From Friedmanniella luteola (lineage in GTDB: Bacteria > Actinomycetota > Actinomycetes > Propionibacteriales > Propionibacteriaceae), in assembly GCF_900105065.1 (NCBI RefSeq), contig NZ_LT629749.1, positions 4,030,001 to 4,094,000 of the forward strand: a stretch of 64,000 nucleotides of DNA, given 5' to 3'. The notes below the pieces were generated by a model that worked only from the letters and a program-made list of their open reading frames with translations, had not been told where the DNA came from and made no database searches. How positions within the stretch are numbered: position 1 is the first letter of the stretch; each line of letters begins with the position of its first letter. Made by a program: the position numbers and the translations under genes. Shown here in pieces: positions 25,543-33,019 of the stretch.

Positions 25543-26535
25543 ATGGTCCACGGGCCCTGCGGGGGTGTCGGGACGGACGGCAGCTGCGAGCTGGGCGACC
25601 GCCGCTGCTCCTTCGTCGACGTCCCGGTCGTGCCCCGGCACCCGCTCGCCGGCCCCGCAGGTCCCGCCGGGACGCCGCGCCCCACCGACCTGCGCGACCT
25701 GCTCCGCCAGGGCCGCGTCGTGGTCGCCGACCTGCCGGCCGCCGCGCTCGACGCCGGCTCCCTCACCGCCGTCGGCAACCTCCTCCGCAGCACCGTCCAC
25801 GCCGTCCTGGCCGGCGACTCCCCGCGCAGCCGGGTCCAGTTCCCACCCGCCTACCGGGCGGCCCTCGTCCGCGCCGCCGGCCTCCGCGCCTGGACCGGCC
25901 TCACCTGCCGGGACCGGAACCGCGTCGCGCTCGAGGGCGAGCTCGCCGCCCTGGCCCACCTCGGCGTCGACGCCGTGCACTGCGTCACCGGCGACCACCC
26001 GGCGCTCGGCTCGCGCGCCGACGCGGCCGCCGTCTTCGACCTCGACTCCACCCAGCTCGCCGAGCTCGCCGTCGGCGCGGGGCTGCTCACCTCGGTCGGC
26101 GAGTCCCCGACCGCTCCCCCGACGGCGCACCGGGCGGCCCGGCTGGTCGAGAAGCTCGGCACCGGGGCGGAGGTCTGCTTCGTCAACCACTGCGGCGGCG
26201 CGGGGCCGGTGCGGGTCTTCGTCGAGCACGTGCACGACCTCGGCGCCCACCCGTGGTTCCTGCCCTGCGTGCCGGTCGTCGTCGACGTGGCCAGCGCCGC
26301 GCTGCTCGCCTCGTTCCCCGGGCTGGTCCTGCCGCCCGGCCACCTCGACCGCATCCTGGGCGCGCGCGACCCGCGGGAGGCGGGGATCGCGTCCGCCGTC
26401 GAGCTCAGCGAGGCGCTGCTCGCGGTTCCGGGCGTCGCCGGGGTCAACCTGTCCGGCGGCAGCGCACCTGGCCAGGAGCTGCCCTTCGCCGAGGCGCTGG
26501 CCGAGATCGGCCGCCGGCTCGGGGTCGACGCGTGA
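25543..26535 (+). CDS. Methylenetetrahydrofolate reductase C-terminal-domain protein
   Basis: At least 330 residues. The N-terminus is a cysteine-rich module (HGPCGGVGTDGSCE then RRCSFVDVP) typical of the MTHFR C-terminal/MetV-like cysteine domain, followed by a TIM-barrel-like MTHFR domain (CRDRNRVALEGELAALAHLG, VHCVTGDHP, VCFVNHCGGAGPVRV). Family members often start with CPKxMVxGPCGG. Here the frame upstream of the ATG does read ACPKHM, so starting at 25543 would delete one conserved cysteine. No ATG, GTG or TTG lies upstream in frame; a CTG at 25498, overlapping the previous stop as CTGA, may be the true start. It may bind folate or be a partial reductase. No other folate gene is close. 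Confidence 0.75.
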   Translation: MVHGPCGGVGTDGSCELGDRRCSFVDVPVVPRHPLAGPAGPAGTPRPTDLRDLLRQGRVVVADLPAAALDAGSLTAVGNLLRSTVHAVLAGDSPRSRVQFPPAYRAALVRAAGLRAWTGLTCRDRNRVALEGELAALAHLGVDAVHCVTGDHPALGSRADAAAVFDLDSTQLAELAVGAGLLTSVGESPTAPPTAHRAARLVEKLGTGAEVCFVNHCGGAGPVRVFVEHVHDLGAHPWFLPCVPVVVDVASAALLASFPGLVLPPGHLDRILGARDPREAGIASAVELSEALLAVPGVAGVNLSGGSAPGQELPFAEALAEIGRRLGVDA

Positions 26536-26608
26536 GGGCCGGGTAACGAGGAGCGGCGCGGGACCGGTGGGAGACTGGGAGCCCACCCGCGAGCCCGAGA
26601 GGGAGTGC

Positions 26609-27295
26609 GTGACCTCACCCACCGCCGGACTCCACGCCCCGAGCCTGGTCGAGGTCGCCGTCCGCCAGCTGCGGGCCGAGATCCTGGCCGGCGAGCTGCG
26701 GCCGGGACAGCGGCTGATCGAGGACCAGATCAGCCTGCGGTTCGACATCAGCCGGGGGCCGCTGCGGGAGGCTCTCCGGCTGCTGACCCAGCAGGGCCTC
26801 GTCGAGCACGCGCCCCGCCGCGGCGTGCGGGTCACCGAGCTGAGCGACACCGACGTGGCGCAGCTCTTCGGCATCCGCCTCGCCCTGGAGCAGCACGCCG
26901 TGCGGTCGGTGTTCCCGCGGCCGGTCCCCCCCGGCGACGCCGAGCTCGCCGGGCTGCACCGCTGGCTCGACCGCATGCGCGATGCGGAACAGGACGGGGA
27001 CGCGCTGACCAAGGACGACGCCCACCGGGCCTTCCACGCCGCGGTCGTCGCCCTGGCCGGCAACCGGCAGCTGGACCTCGCCCTCGAACCCGTCCTGCTG
27101 AAGCTGCAGCGGCCGATGGCCCTGAACCTGCGGCGCGAGGCGCAGGCGCTCGGTCCGGACGAGGGCCTGGCCCGGCACCAGCGGATCATCGACGCGCTCC
27201 GCTCCAACGACCTCGACCGGATCCTGCACGAGCTCGAGCACCACGGCACCCGGCGGTTCCTCCCCGCCTCGCTCCTGGCGTCACGGGCGGAATAA
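26609..27295 (+). CDS. GntR-family (FadR/FCD-type) transcriptional regulator
   Basis: A 228-residue regulator. Residues 10-75 form a GntR winged helix: LRAEILAGELRPGQRLIEDQ then FDISRGPLREALRLLTQQGL and the wing VEHAPRRGVRVTEL. The C-terminal part is an all-helical FCD ligand domain, with FGIRLALEQHAV, AHRAFHAAVVALAGN and HQRIIDALRSND supplying the Asp/His residues that bind a metal and carboxylate ligand. The GTG at 26609 follows GAGAGGGAG closely. It is 59 bases upstream of the amidase gene, and a palindrome of the FadR type (TTGT-CA-ACAA) lies between them. It probably represses the allophanate/biuret-like operon until a carboxylate or amide intermediate accumulates. Confidence 0.9.
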   Translation: MTSPTAGLHAPSLVEVAVRQLRAEILAGELRPGQRLIEDQISLRFDISRGPLREALRLLTQQGLVEHAPRRGVRVTELSDTDVAQLFGIRLALEQHAVRSVFPRPVPPGDAELAGLHRWLDRMRDAEQDGDALTKDDAHRAFHAAVVALAGNRQLDLALEPVLLKLQRPMALNLRREAQALGPDEGLARHQRIIDALRSNDLDRILHELEHHGTRRFLPASLLASRAE

Positions 27296-27333
27296 CACAC
27301 TCGTAACGTCCAGCCCCTTCCCCCGCGACCGCC

Positions 27334-27349
27334 CGATTGTCAACAATCG
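27334..27349 (+). promoter_or_regulatory. Candidate GntR operator upstream of the amidase operon
   Basis: CGATTGT-CA-ACAATCG is a perfect 7-bp inverted repeat with a 2-base centre, five bases before the amidase ATG at 27355. TTGT-N2-ACAA matches the common FadR-subfamily GntR operator form. Binding here would block initiation of the operon or its translation start. Confidence 0.7.
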
Positions 27350-27354
27350 ACGGC

Positions 27355-28731
27355 ATGGGGATGACAGCAGCGCCGGCGGCCGAGACGGGGACGGGTCCGA
27401 GCATCGGACCGACGGTCGCCGCGCTGCTGGGGGACCACCGCTCCGGCCGCAGCACCCCGACGGAGACCCTGCGCCGGACCCTCGACCTCGTCGAGGCCCG
27501 CGGGTCCGACGGCACGTGGATCACGGTCGTCGACCGCCCGACCGCCCTCGCCCGGGCCGCCGCGCTGGAGGCGGACGCCGAGGCACGACTCCTGCCCCTG
27601 TACGGCGTCCCGTTCGGGGTCAAGGACAGCATCGACGTCGCCGGCTGGCCCACCACGCTGGCCTGCCCGGCCTACGCCTACACCGCGACGACCACGGCCC
27701 CCGTGGTGCAGCGGCTGCTCGACGCCGGTGCGGTGCTGGTGGGCAAGACCAACCTCGACCAGTTCGCGACCGGGCTCAACGGCACCCGGACGCCGTACCC
27801 GGTGCCCCGGAGCGTGTACGGCGGGGACCTGATCTCGGGCGGGTCCAGCTCCGGCTCGGCCGTGGCCGTGGCCGTGGGGGAGGTGCCGTTCGCGGTGGCC
27901 ACGGACACGGCCGGGTCCGGGCGCGTGCCGCCGGCCCTGAACGGGGTCCTCGGCTTCAAGCCGTCCCGCGGCCTGCTGAGCACGGTCGGTCTGGTGCCCG
28001 CCTGCCGGTCCCTGGACTGCATCAGCCTGATCGGCACCGCGGTCGAGGACCTCCGGACGGTCTTCGGCGTGATGGTCGGGCTGGACGAACGGGACCCGTG
28101 GACCCGGCCCCGGGTGCGCTGGACGTCGTCGGTGGAGGACCTGGTCGTCGGCCTCCCCGACCCGGCCGAGCTCTCCTTCTTCGGCGACGCCCCGATGGCG
28201 GCGGCCCACCACGCGGCCCGCGCCCGCGTGCAGGAGCTCTTCGGCACCAGCACGCCGAGCCTGCAGCCGTTCCTGCAGGCCGGCGAGCTGCTCTACTCCG
28301 GACCCTGGGTCGCGGAGCGGCTGGTCGAGTTCGGCGACTTCCTCGCCGAGCACCCCGACGACGTGCTGCCCGTCGTCGGTCAGATCATCAGCGGGGGCGG
28401 CCGGTTCAGCGCCGCCGACGTCTTCCGCGCCCAGTACCGGCTCGCCGAGCTGCGCGCGGTGGTCGCCCGCGTCTTCACCCGGACGGACGTGCTCGTCCTC
28501 CCCACCGTGGGCACCACCTTCACCGTCCCCGAGGTGCTGGCCGACCCGGTCACGACCAACACGGTGCTCGGGCACTACACCCACTTCGCGAACCTGCTCG
28601 ACCTGTGCGCCGTCGCGGTCCCCGCCGGTCTCACCGCCGACGGCCGCCCGGCCAGCCTGATGGTCCTCGGACCCGCCCTGAGCGACGACCAGGTGCTGGC
28701 CGTCGCGGCCCGCATCGCCCTCACCGACTGA
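27355..28731 (+). CDS. Allophanate hydrolase, amidase domain only (AtzF-like N-terminal half)
   Basis: A 458-residue amidase-signature enzyme. The catalytic triad is visible: Lys in PFGVKDSIDVAG (about residue 90), the cis-Ser in SGGSSSGSAVAVA and the nucleophile Ser in ATDTAGSGRVPPAL (about 190). TDTAGSGRVP followed by GVLGFKPSRGLLS is characteristic of allophanate hydrolases rather than general amidases. The usual C-terminal domain of about 140 residues is missing; a protein matching that domain is encoded separately at 31147-31599. The reaction would be allophanate to ammonia and CO2. ATG codons at 27355 and 27361 are candidate starts, neither with a clear ribosome site, so the message may be leaderless. 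The GntR palindrome directly precedes it. Confidence 0.85.
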   Translation: MGMTAAPAAETGTGPSIGPTVAALLGDHRSGRSTPTETLRRTLDLVEARGSDGTWITVVDRPTALARAAALEADAEARLLPLYGVPFGVKDSIDVAGWPTTLACPAYAYTATTTAPVVQRLLDAGAVLVGKTNLDQFATGLNGTRTPYPVPRSVYGGDLISGGSSSGSAVAVAVGEVPFAVATDTAGSGRVPPALNGVLGFKPSRGLLSTVGLVPACRSLDCISLIGTAVEDLRTVFGVMVGLDERDPWTRPRVRWTSSVEDLVVGLPDPAELSFFGDAPMAAAHHAARARVQELFGTSTPSLQPFLQAGELLYSGPWVAERLVEFGDFLAEHPDDVLPVVGQIISGGGRFSAADVFRAQYRLAELRAVVARVFTRTDVLVLPTVGTTFTVPEVLADPVTTNTVLGHYTHFANLLDLCAVAVPAGLTADGRPASLMVLGPALSDDQVLAVAARIALTD

Positions 28732-28822
28732 CCTGCTGGGCAACGGCGCCCCCGACCCACCCTGCGCGCCCTCCTGCCCGGGCGCGTCCCCTCGCACTCC
28801 CTGCGCCCCGAGGAGCTCCGGC

Positions 28823-29515
28823 ATGCCCGAACCCGTCACCGTCCCCGCCGAACCGCAGCCGTTCACCTTCGCGCCCGACCAGGTCGCCCTGGTGGTGATC
28901 GACATGCAGCGCGACTTCCTGCTCCCCGGCGGCTTCGGCGAGACGCTGGGCAACGACGTCGCACAGCTGGCCACCGTGGTGCCCCCGCTGCAGCGCGTCC
29001 TGGCCGCCGCCCGCGCCGCGGGTCTGCTGGTCGTCCACACCCGCGAGGGGCACCTGCCCGACCTCTCCGACCTGCCGCCCGCCAAGCACCGCCGGGGCAG
29101 GCCGTCCCTGCGGATCGGCGACCCCGGCCCGTACGGACGCATCCTCGTCCGCGGCGAGTACGGCCACGACATCATCGACGAGCTCGCGCCCCTGCCCGGT
29201 GAGGTCGTGCTCGACAAGCCCGGCAAGGGCGCCTTCTACGGCACCGACCTCCAGCAGGTCCTCGACGAGGCCGGGGTCCAGGCCCTGGTCGTCACCGGCG
29301 TCACCACCGAGGTGTGCGTGCACACCACGGTCCGGGAGGCCAACGACCGGGGCTACGAGGTGCTCGTGCTCGCCGACTGCGTCGGCTCCTACTTCCCGGA
29401 GTTCCAGCGCGTCGGCCTGGACATGATCGCCGCCCAGGGCGGCATCTTCGGCTGGGTCAGCGACTCGGCCGCCCTGCTCGCCGCCCTCCCCCGTGCCGCC
29501 ACCACGGCCGCCTGA
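28823..29515 (+). CDS. Isochorismatase-like cysteine hydrolase (biuret-hydrolase-like)
   Basis: A 230-residue cysteine hydrolase. The triad is present: Asp in VVIDMQRDFLLPGG (about residue 30), Lys in VLDKPGKGAF (about 133) and the nucleophile Cys in GVTTEVCVHTTVREANDRGY (about 170). Segments VHTREGHLPDLSDLPPAKHR and IGDPGPYGRIL closely recall biuret amidohydrolase (BiuH) and related RutB/N-carbamoylsarcosine amidase branches. With allophanate hydrolase genes on both sides, hydrolysis of biuret or a similar carbamoyl amide to allophanate plus ammonia is the best guess. N-carbamoyl-sarcosine hydrolysis is an alternative, given the creatininase nearby. The ATG follows CGAGGAGCTCCGGC. Confidence 0.8.
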   Translation: MPEPVTVPAEPQPFTFAPDQVALVVIDMQRDFLLPGGFGETLGNDVAQLATVVPPLQRVLAAARAAGLLVVHTREGHLPDLSDLPPAKHRRGRPSLRIGDPGPYGRILVRGEYGHDIIDELAPLPGEVVLDKPGKGAFYGTDLQQVLDEAGVQALVVTGVTTEVCVHTTVREANDRGYEVLVLADCVGSYFPEFQRVGLDMIAAQGGIFGWVSDSAALLAALPRAATTAA

Positions 29516-29529
29516 CCAGGAGCCACACC

Positions 29530-31143
29530 ATGACCACCACCGCCGCACGCCCCGGCACCGCCACGCCCGAACGCTTCTCCGTCCCCTGGTGGACCCGGGG
29601 CGACCTCAACGCCTTCTTCGGTCTCGCCTTCAACATCCTGGTCAACGTCCTCACCCTGACGTCGTTGTTGATCTTCGTCGTCCGGCTGCCCGCCGACCGC
29701 GTCCTGGGCACGGTCCTGCCCGCCCTGGGCATCGCCCTGATCGCCGGCAACGCCTACTACACCTTCCTGGCCAGGAGACTGGCCCGGAAGGAGCAGCGCA
29801 CCGACGTCACCGCCCTGCCCTACGGCCCGAGCGTGCCGCACATGTTCATCGTCGTGTTCGTGATCATGCTGCCGATCTTCCTCGCCACCGGGGATCCGGT
29901 CCGGGCGTGGGAAGCGGGTCTCGCCTGGGCCTTCATCATCGGCGTGATCGTGCTGATCGGCGCCTTCGTCGGACCGTTCATCCGCAGGATCACCCCGAGG
30001 GCGGCGCTGCTCGGCACCCTGGCCGGGATCTCGCTGAGCTTCATCTCGATGCGGCCGGCCGGTCAGATCTGGGAGGCGGCGTGGATCGGCCTGCCCGTGC
30101 TGGGCATCATCCTCGTCGGCTTCTTCACCGACCTGAAGCTGCCCGGCGGGGTCCCGATCGGGCTGGCCGCACTGCTGGTCGGCACGGCGGTCGGCTGGAT
30201 CGGCGGGTACCTGTCGGTGCCCGACGTCGCGTCCGCCGCCGCCGACGTCGCGATCGCCGTCCCGAGCCTCAACCTCTCGCTGCTGGCCGCCGGGCTGGGT
30301 GAGATGGCCCCGCTGCTGGCCACCGCCGTCCCGCTGGGGGTCTACAACTTCCTGGAGGCCATGAGCAACGTGGAGAGCGCGTCGGCTGCCGGCGACAGCT
30401 ACAACCTGCGCAGCGTCCTGCTGGCCGACGGGACCGGCGCGATCATCGGCTCGGCCCTGGGCTCGCCGTTCCCCCCGGCGGTCTACATCGGCCACCCGGG
30501 CTGGAAGGAGGCCGGCGGCCGCGCGAGCTACTCGCTGGCGAGCGGGGCCTTCATCGCCGTGCTGTGCTTCGCCGGCCTGTTCGGCCTGCTCTCGACCGTG
30601 CTCCCGCTGCCCGCCATCGTGCCGATCCTGCTCTACATCGGCCTCCTCATCGGCGCCCAGGCGTTCCAGTCGACCCCGCGGCTGCACGCCGCCGCCGTGG
30701 TCGCCGCGATCATCCCCAACCTGGCGGCGTGGGGGGCCGGGCTGATCGACAACGCCCTCGCCGCCGCCGGCACCACGGCGGCCGAGGTCGGGGAGGCGGC
30801 GCTGGGCGACGCCGGGCTGGTCTACCACGGCCTGCACGTCCTGGGGCAGGGCGCGACCCTGGCCGGCATCGTCCTGGGCGCGATCGTCACCTTCGTGCTG
30901 GAGAAGCAGCTCCGACGGGCGGCCCTCGCCGCCCTCGTCGGCGCGGCGCTGTCCTGGATCGGCCTGCTGCACGCCGACCAGGTGGGCTGGGCGGCTGCGC
31001 CCGGCGTCGCCCTCGGCTACCTCCTGCTCGCCGCGACGATGGCCGGCTTCAGCCTGCTGCACCGGGTCGCGCCCGACGCGTCCGGCCCGACCCAGCCGCC
31101 AGCCACGGACGCCGTCGACGGCTCCGTCCCGGCCGAGGGCTGA
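29530..31143 (+). CDS. NCS2-type (xanthine/uracil-like) permease
   Basis: A 537-residue integral membrane protein with about 13 predicted helices. ALPYGPSVPHMF (about residue 97) and ITPRAALLGTLAGISLSFIS resemble nucleobase-cation symporter-2 relatives often found beside amidohydrolases. GVYNFLEAMSNVESASAAG in the central region would line the substrate site. It would bring a nucleobase-like or amide compound across the inner membrane, driven by a cation gradient. The ATG is preceded by CCAGGAGCCACACC. It starts 14 bases after the cysteine hydrolase and is followed after three bases by the AtzF C-terminal-domain gene, so all are one transcript. The substrate is not determined; biuret, cyanurate or a purine/pyrimidine product would all fit. 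Confidence 0.8.
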   Translation: MTTTAARPGTATPERFSVPWWTRGDLNAFFGLAFNILVNVLTLTSLLIFVVRLPADRVLGTVLPALGIALIAGNAYYTFLARRLARKEQRTDVTALPYGPSVPHMFIVVFVIMLPIFLATGDPVRAWEAGLAWAFIIGVIVLIGAFVGPFIRRITPRAALLGTLAGISLSFISMRPAGQIWEAAWIGLPVLGIILVGFFTDLKLPGGVPIGLAALLVGTAVGWIGGYLSVPDVASAAADVAIAVPSLNLSLLAAGLGEMAPLLATAVPLGVYNFLEAMSNVESASAAGDSYNLRSVLLADGTGAIIGSALGSPFPPAVYIGHPGWKEAGGRASYSLASGAFIAVLCFAGLFGLLSTVLPLPAIVPILLYIGLLIGAQAFQSTPRLHAAAVVAAIIPNLAAWGAGLIDNALAAAGTTAAEVGEAALGDAGLVYHGLHVLGQGATLAGIVLGAIVTFVLEKQLRRAALAALVGAALSWIGLLHADQVGWAAAPGVALGYLLLAATMAGFSLLHRVAPDASGPTQPPATDAVDGSVPAEG

Positions 31144-31146
31144 GGA

Positions 31147-31599
31147 GTGGCGGTCGCGGGCACGGAGTGCTGGACGGCGGAACCGCACGTCCCGACAGCC
31201 CCGTCGGTCGAGCTGCTGGTGCTGGGCGCGCACCTCAGCGGCCAGCCCCTGAACCACGAGCTGCTCACCCTGGGCGGAGCCCTGGTCGGCACCGTCCGCA
31301 CCGCCGCGACCTACCGGCTCTGGGCCCTGGCCACGGTGCCCCCGAAGCCGGGGCTGCTCCGTGTCGCCAGCGGCGGGGCCGCGGTCGTCGGGGAGCTCTG
31401 GGCGCTCCCCGCGGCCGCCTTCGGGCTGTTCGTCGCAGCCCTGCCCGCGCCGATGACCATCGGCTCGGTCGCGCTCGCCGACGGTCGCCGACGTCCGGGG
31501 TTCCTGGTCGAACCCGCCGCGACGGCCGACGCCCTCGACATCACCGCGCACGGGGGCTGGCGGCAGTACCTGGCGGGGCGGGTTCAGCCGGGCAGGTGA
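31147..31599 (+). CDS. Stand-alone allophanate hydrolase C-terminal domain
   Basis: A 150-residue protein that matches the C-terminal domain of allophanate hydrolase rather than an enzyme in its own right: VELLVLGAHLSGQPLNHELL, TAATYRLWALATVPPKPGLL and DITAHGGWRQYLAGRV are its landmarks. In single-chain AtzF this domain follows the amidase and helps dimerise and decarboxylate; here it is its own gene, two genes downstream of the amidase. The GTG lies three bases after the permease stop. The 3' end overlaps the convergent PNPOx-like gene by 16 bases. It probably binds the amidase subunit to make a two-chain enzyme, though an independent function is possible. Confidence 0.85.
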   Translation: MAVAGTECWTAEPHVPTAPSVELLVLGAHLSGQPLNHELLTLGGALVGTVRTAATYRLWALATVPPKPGLLRVASGGAAVVGELWALPAAAFGLFVAALPAPMTIGSVALADGRRRPGFLVEPAATADALDITAHGGWRQYLAGRVQPGR

Positions 31600-32243
31600 T
31601 CGACGGACCAGCCGCCGGCGGTCCGCACGAACGCGGTCCGGTGGCTGGCCCCGTCGGCGCGGCCCTCCCAGAACACGTAGCGGTGCGGGACGACCTCGTA
31701 GCCGCACCAGGTCCCCGGCGGGTCGAGCGGGCCGTCGGGGGTCTCCGCCACCGCCACCGCCCAGGCCTGCTGCCGCTCCTCGTCGGGCAGCCGGGCGTGC
31801 TCGGCGTCGTTGACCCAGGCGAGGTGGCGCAGGTAGGCCGACCGGCGGCCGAAGGCCTCCCGGCTCTCGTCCGCGGCTTCCGGGACCGCCCGGCCCTGCA
31901 CCACCAGCTGCTGGGCCCGCTCGGGGAGGACGATCACCAGCGAGACCCGGTCGTCGGCGGCCAGCTCCCGGGCCTTCGTGGAGCGGGCGTCGGTGTGGAA
32001 GCGGAAGCCCACCTCGCTGACGGCGGACAGCAGGACCGTCCGCGCCGACGGGCCGCCGTCGAGCCCGAGCGTCGCCAGGGTCATCAGCGGTCGCGCCGGG
32101 TCGTCGTCGGCCGGGAGCCACGAGCGGGCCCAGGCGTGCGGTCCGTCGACGAGCTCAGGGGAGACGCCGCGGCCTGAGCCTGTCGAAGGCCCTTCGGCAG
32201 GCTCAGGGAGCGGCGTGCCCGGCTCGGGGAGCGGTGGCGTCAT
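31584..32243 (-). CDS. Pyridoxamine-5'-phosphate-oxidase-like flavoprotein
   Basis: A 219-residue protein with the split-barrel FMN-binding fold. LMTLATLGLDGGPSARTVLL and GFRFHTDARSTKARELAADD are the first strands and FMN-phosphate loop of PNPOx; VNDAEHARLPDEERQQAW and WCGYEVVPHRYVFWEG complete it. The C-terminal substrate region is short, so the reaction may not be pyridoxal phosphate synthesis. The ATG overlaps the creatininase stop as ATGA, making it the last gene of the minus-strand operon. Its first 35 residues (EGPSTGSGRG) are encoded by a palindromic REP-like element at 32173-32207, so this leader is probably acquired and non-structural. Confidence 0.8.
   Translation of the reverse strand: MTPPLPEPGTPLPEPAEGPSTGSGRGVSPELVDGPHAWARSWLPADDDPARPLMTLATLGLDGGPSARTVLLSAVSEVGFRFHTDARSTKARELAADDRVSLVIVLPERAQQLVVQGRAVPEAADESREAFGRRSAYLRHLAWVNDAEHARLPDEERQQAWAVAVAETPDGPLDPPGTWCGYEVVPHRYVFWEGRADGASHRTAFVRTAGGWSVDHLPG
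32173..32207. repeat. REP-like palindrome inside the PNPOx-like coding region
   Basis: Arms of 17 bases (CCTGAGCCTGTCGAAGG and CCTTCGGCAGGCTCAGG) with a 1-base centre and one mismatch. The half-site CTTCGRCRGGCTCAG type also flanks the tandem repeat at 35612-35712. It resembles dispersed palindromes in many high-GC genomes. Confidence 0.75.
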
Positions 32244-33019
32244 CGCCGGTGCGCGAAGGCGGCGATCTCGTGCAGTGCGGCGACGGAGCCGGCCACCGAG
32301 GCCTCGAAGATCGCCTTGCCCGCCTCGGCGGTGGCCTGGGTGGGGTCGCCGATCACGCCGGAGTCGTCGAAGTCGTCGCTCAGCCAGCCGAAGGAGACGG
32401 GCTTGCCGTTGATGCCGAGGTACCGGAGCTCCGCCAGGTGCTCGGGCACGTGCCGCTCGGCCCGGTCCATGTGGACCAGGTCGGGGCGGACGTGCAGCAC
32501 GAGCGACGTCTCGCCGTGCCCGGCGTGGATGCCGAGCCCCAGCTCGTCGGCACCGTCACCCCCGCCGGTCCCGGCCGTCTGGATCCCGGCCGGCATCGAG
32601 AAGGTGACCAGGCCGAAGCGGCGCCGCAGCTCGCGGTTCGCCACCTGCAGCAGGGCCGTGTTGCCGCCGTGGCCGTTCATGAAGACGAGCTTGCGGGCCG
32701 GGGTCGCCGCCACCGAGCGGCCGAGGTCCACCAGCGTCGACATCAGCGTGTCGTGGTTCAGCCACAGCGTGCCCGGCGCCCAGTGGTGCTCGTCGGACTT
32801 GGTGTAGGTCAGCGTGGGCAGCAGCCACAGGTCGAGCCCCTCGGCCACCCCCTGCTCCACCGCGGCCCTGGCCAGGGACTCCGCGAGCAGGGCGTCGGTG
32901 ACCAGCGGCAGGTGGGGTCCGTGGTGCTCGACCGCCCCGGTGGGGAGGACGACCACCGAGTCGGCGGTCAGCGTGGACGCGACCGCCGGTCCGGACAGCT
33001 CGGCGAGCAGCCGGGTCAC
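32240..33019 (-). CDS. Creatininase-family amidohydrolase
   Basis: A 259-residue protein of the creatininase/FAPy-deformylase-like family. The metal-binding segments are visible: LPTGAVEHHGPHLPLVTDAL (Glu-His and Asp), FMNGHGGNTALLQVA (His-Gly-Gly-Asn signature) and GIHAGHGETSLVLH (Glu). Members open cyclic amides such as creatinine, or hydrolyse formamide or mycofactocin-type peptides. The GTG start at 33019 overlaps the FAD-oxidase stop as GTGA, so I reject the longer open frame that continues to 33448. It overlaps the PNPOx gene downstream. In this operon it may open a ring formed by the cytosine-deaminase-like enzyme; the true substrate is unknown. Confidence 0.88.
   Translation of the reverse strand: MTRLLAELSGPAVASTLTADSVVVLPTGAVEHHGPHLPLVTDALLAESLARAAVEQGVAEGLDLWLLPTLTYTKSDEHHWAPGTLWLNHDTLMSTLVDLGRSVAATPARKLVFMNGHGGNTALLQVANRELRRRFGLVTFSMPAGIQTAGTGGGDGADELGLGIHAGHGETSLVLHVRPDLVHMDRAERHVPEHLAELRYLGINGKPVSFGWLSDDFDDSGVIGDPTQATAEAGKAIFEASVAGSVAALHEIAAFAHRR

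Noticed and set aside
32173-32207. Insertion sequence or attachment site
   Set aside because: Only a short palindrome with no transposase, integrase or target duplication; better described as a REP-like element.
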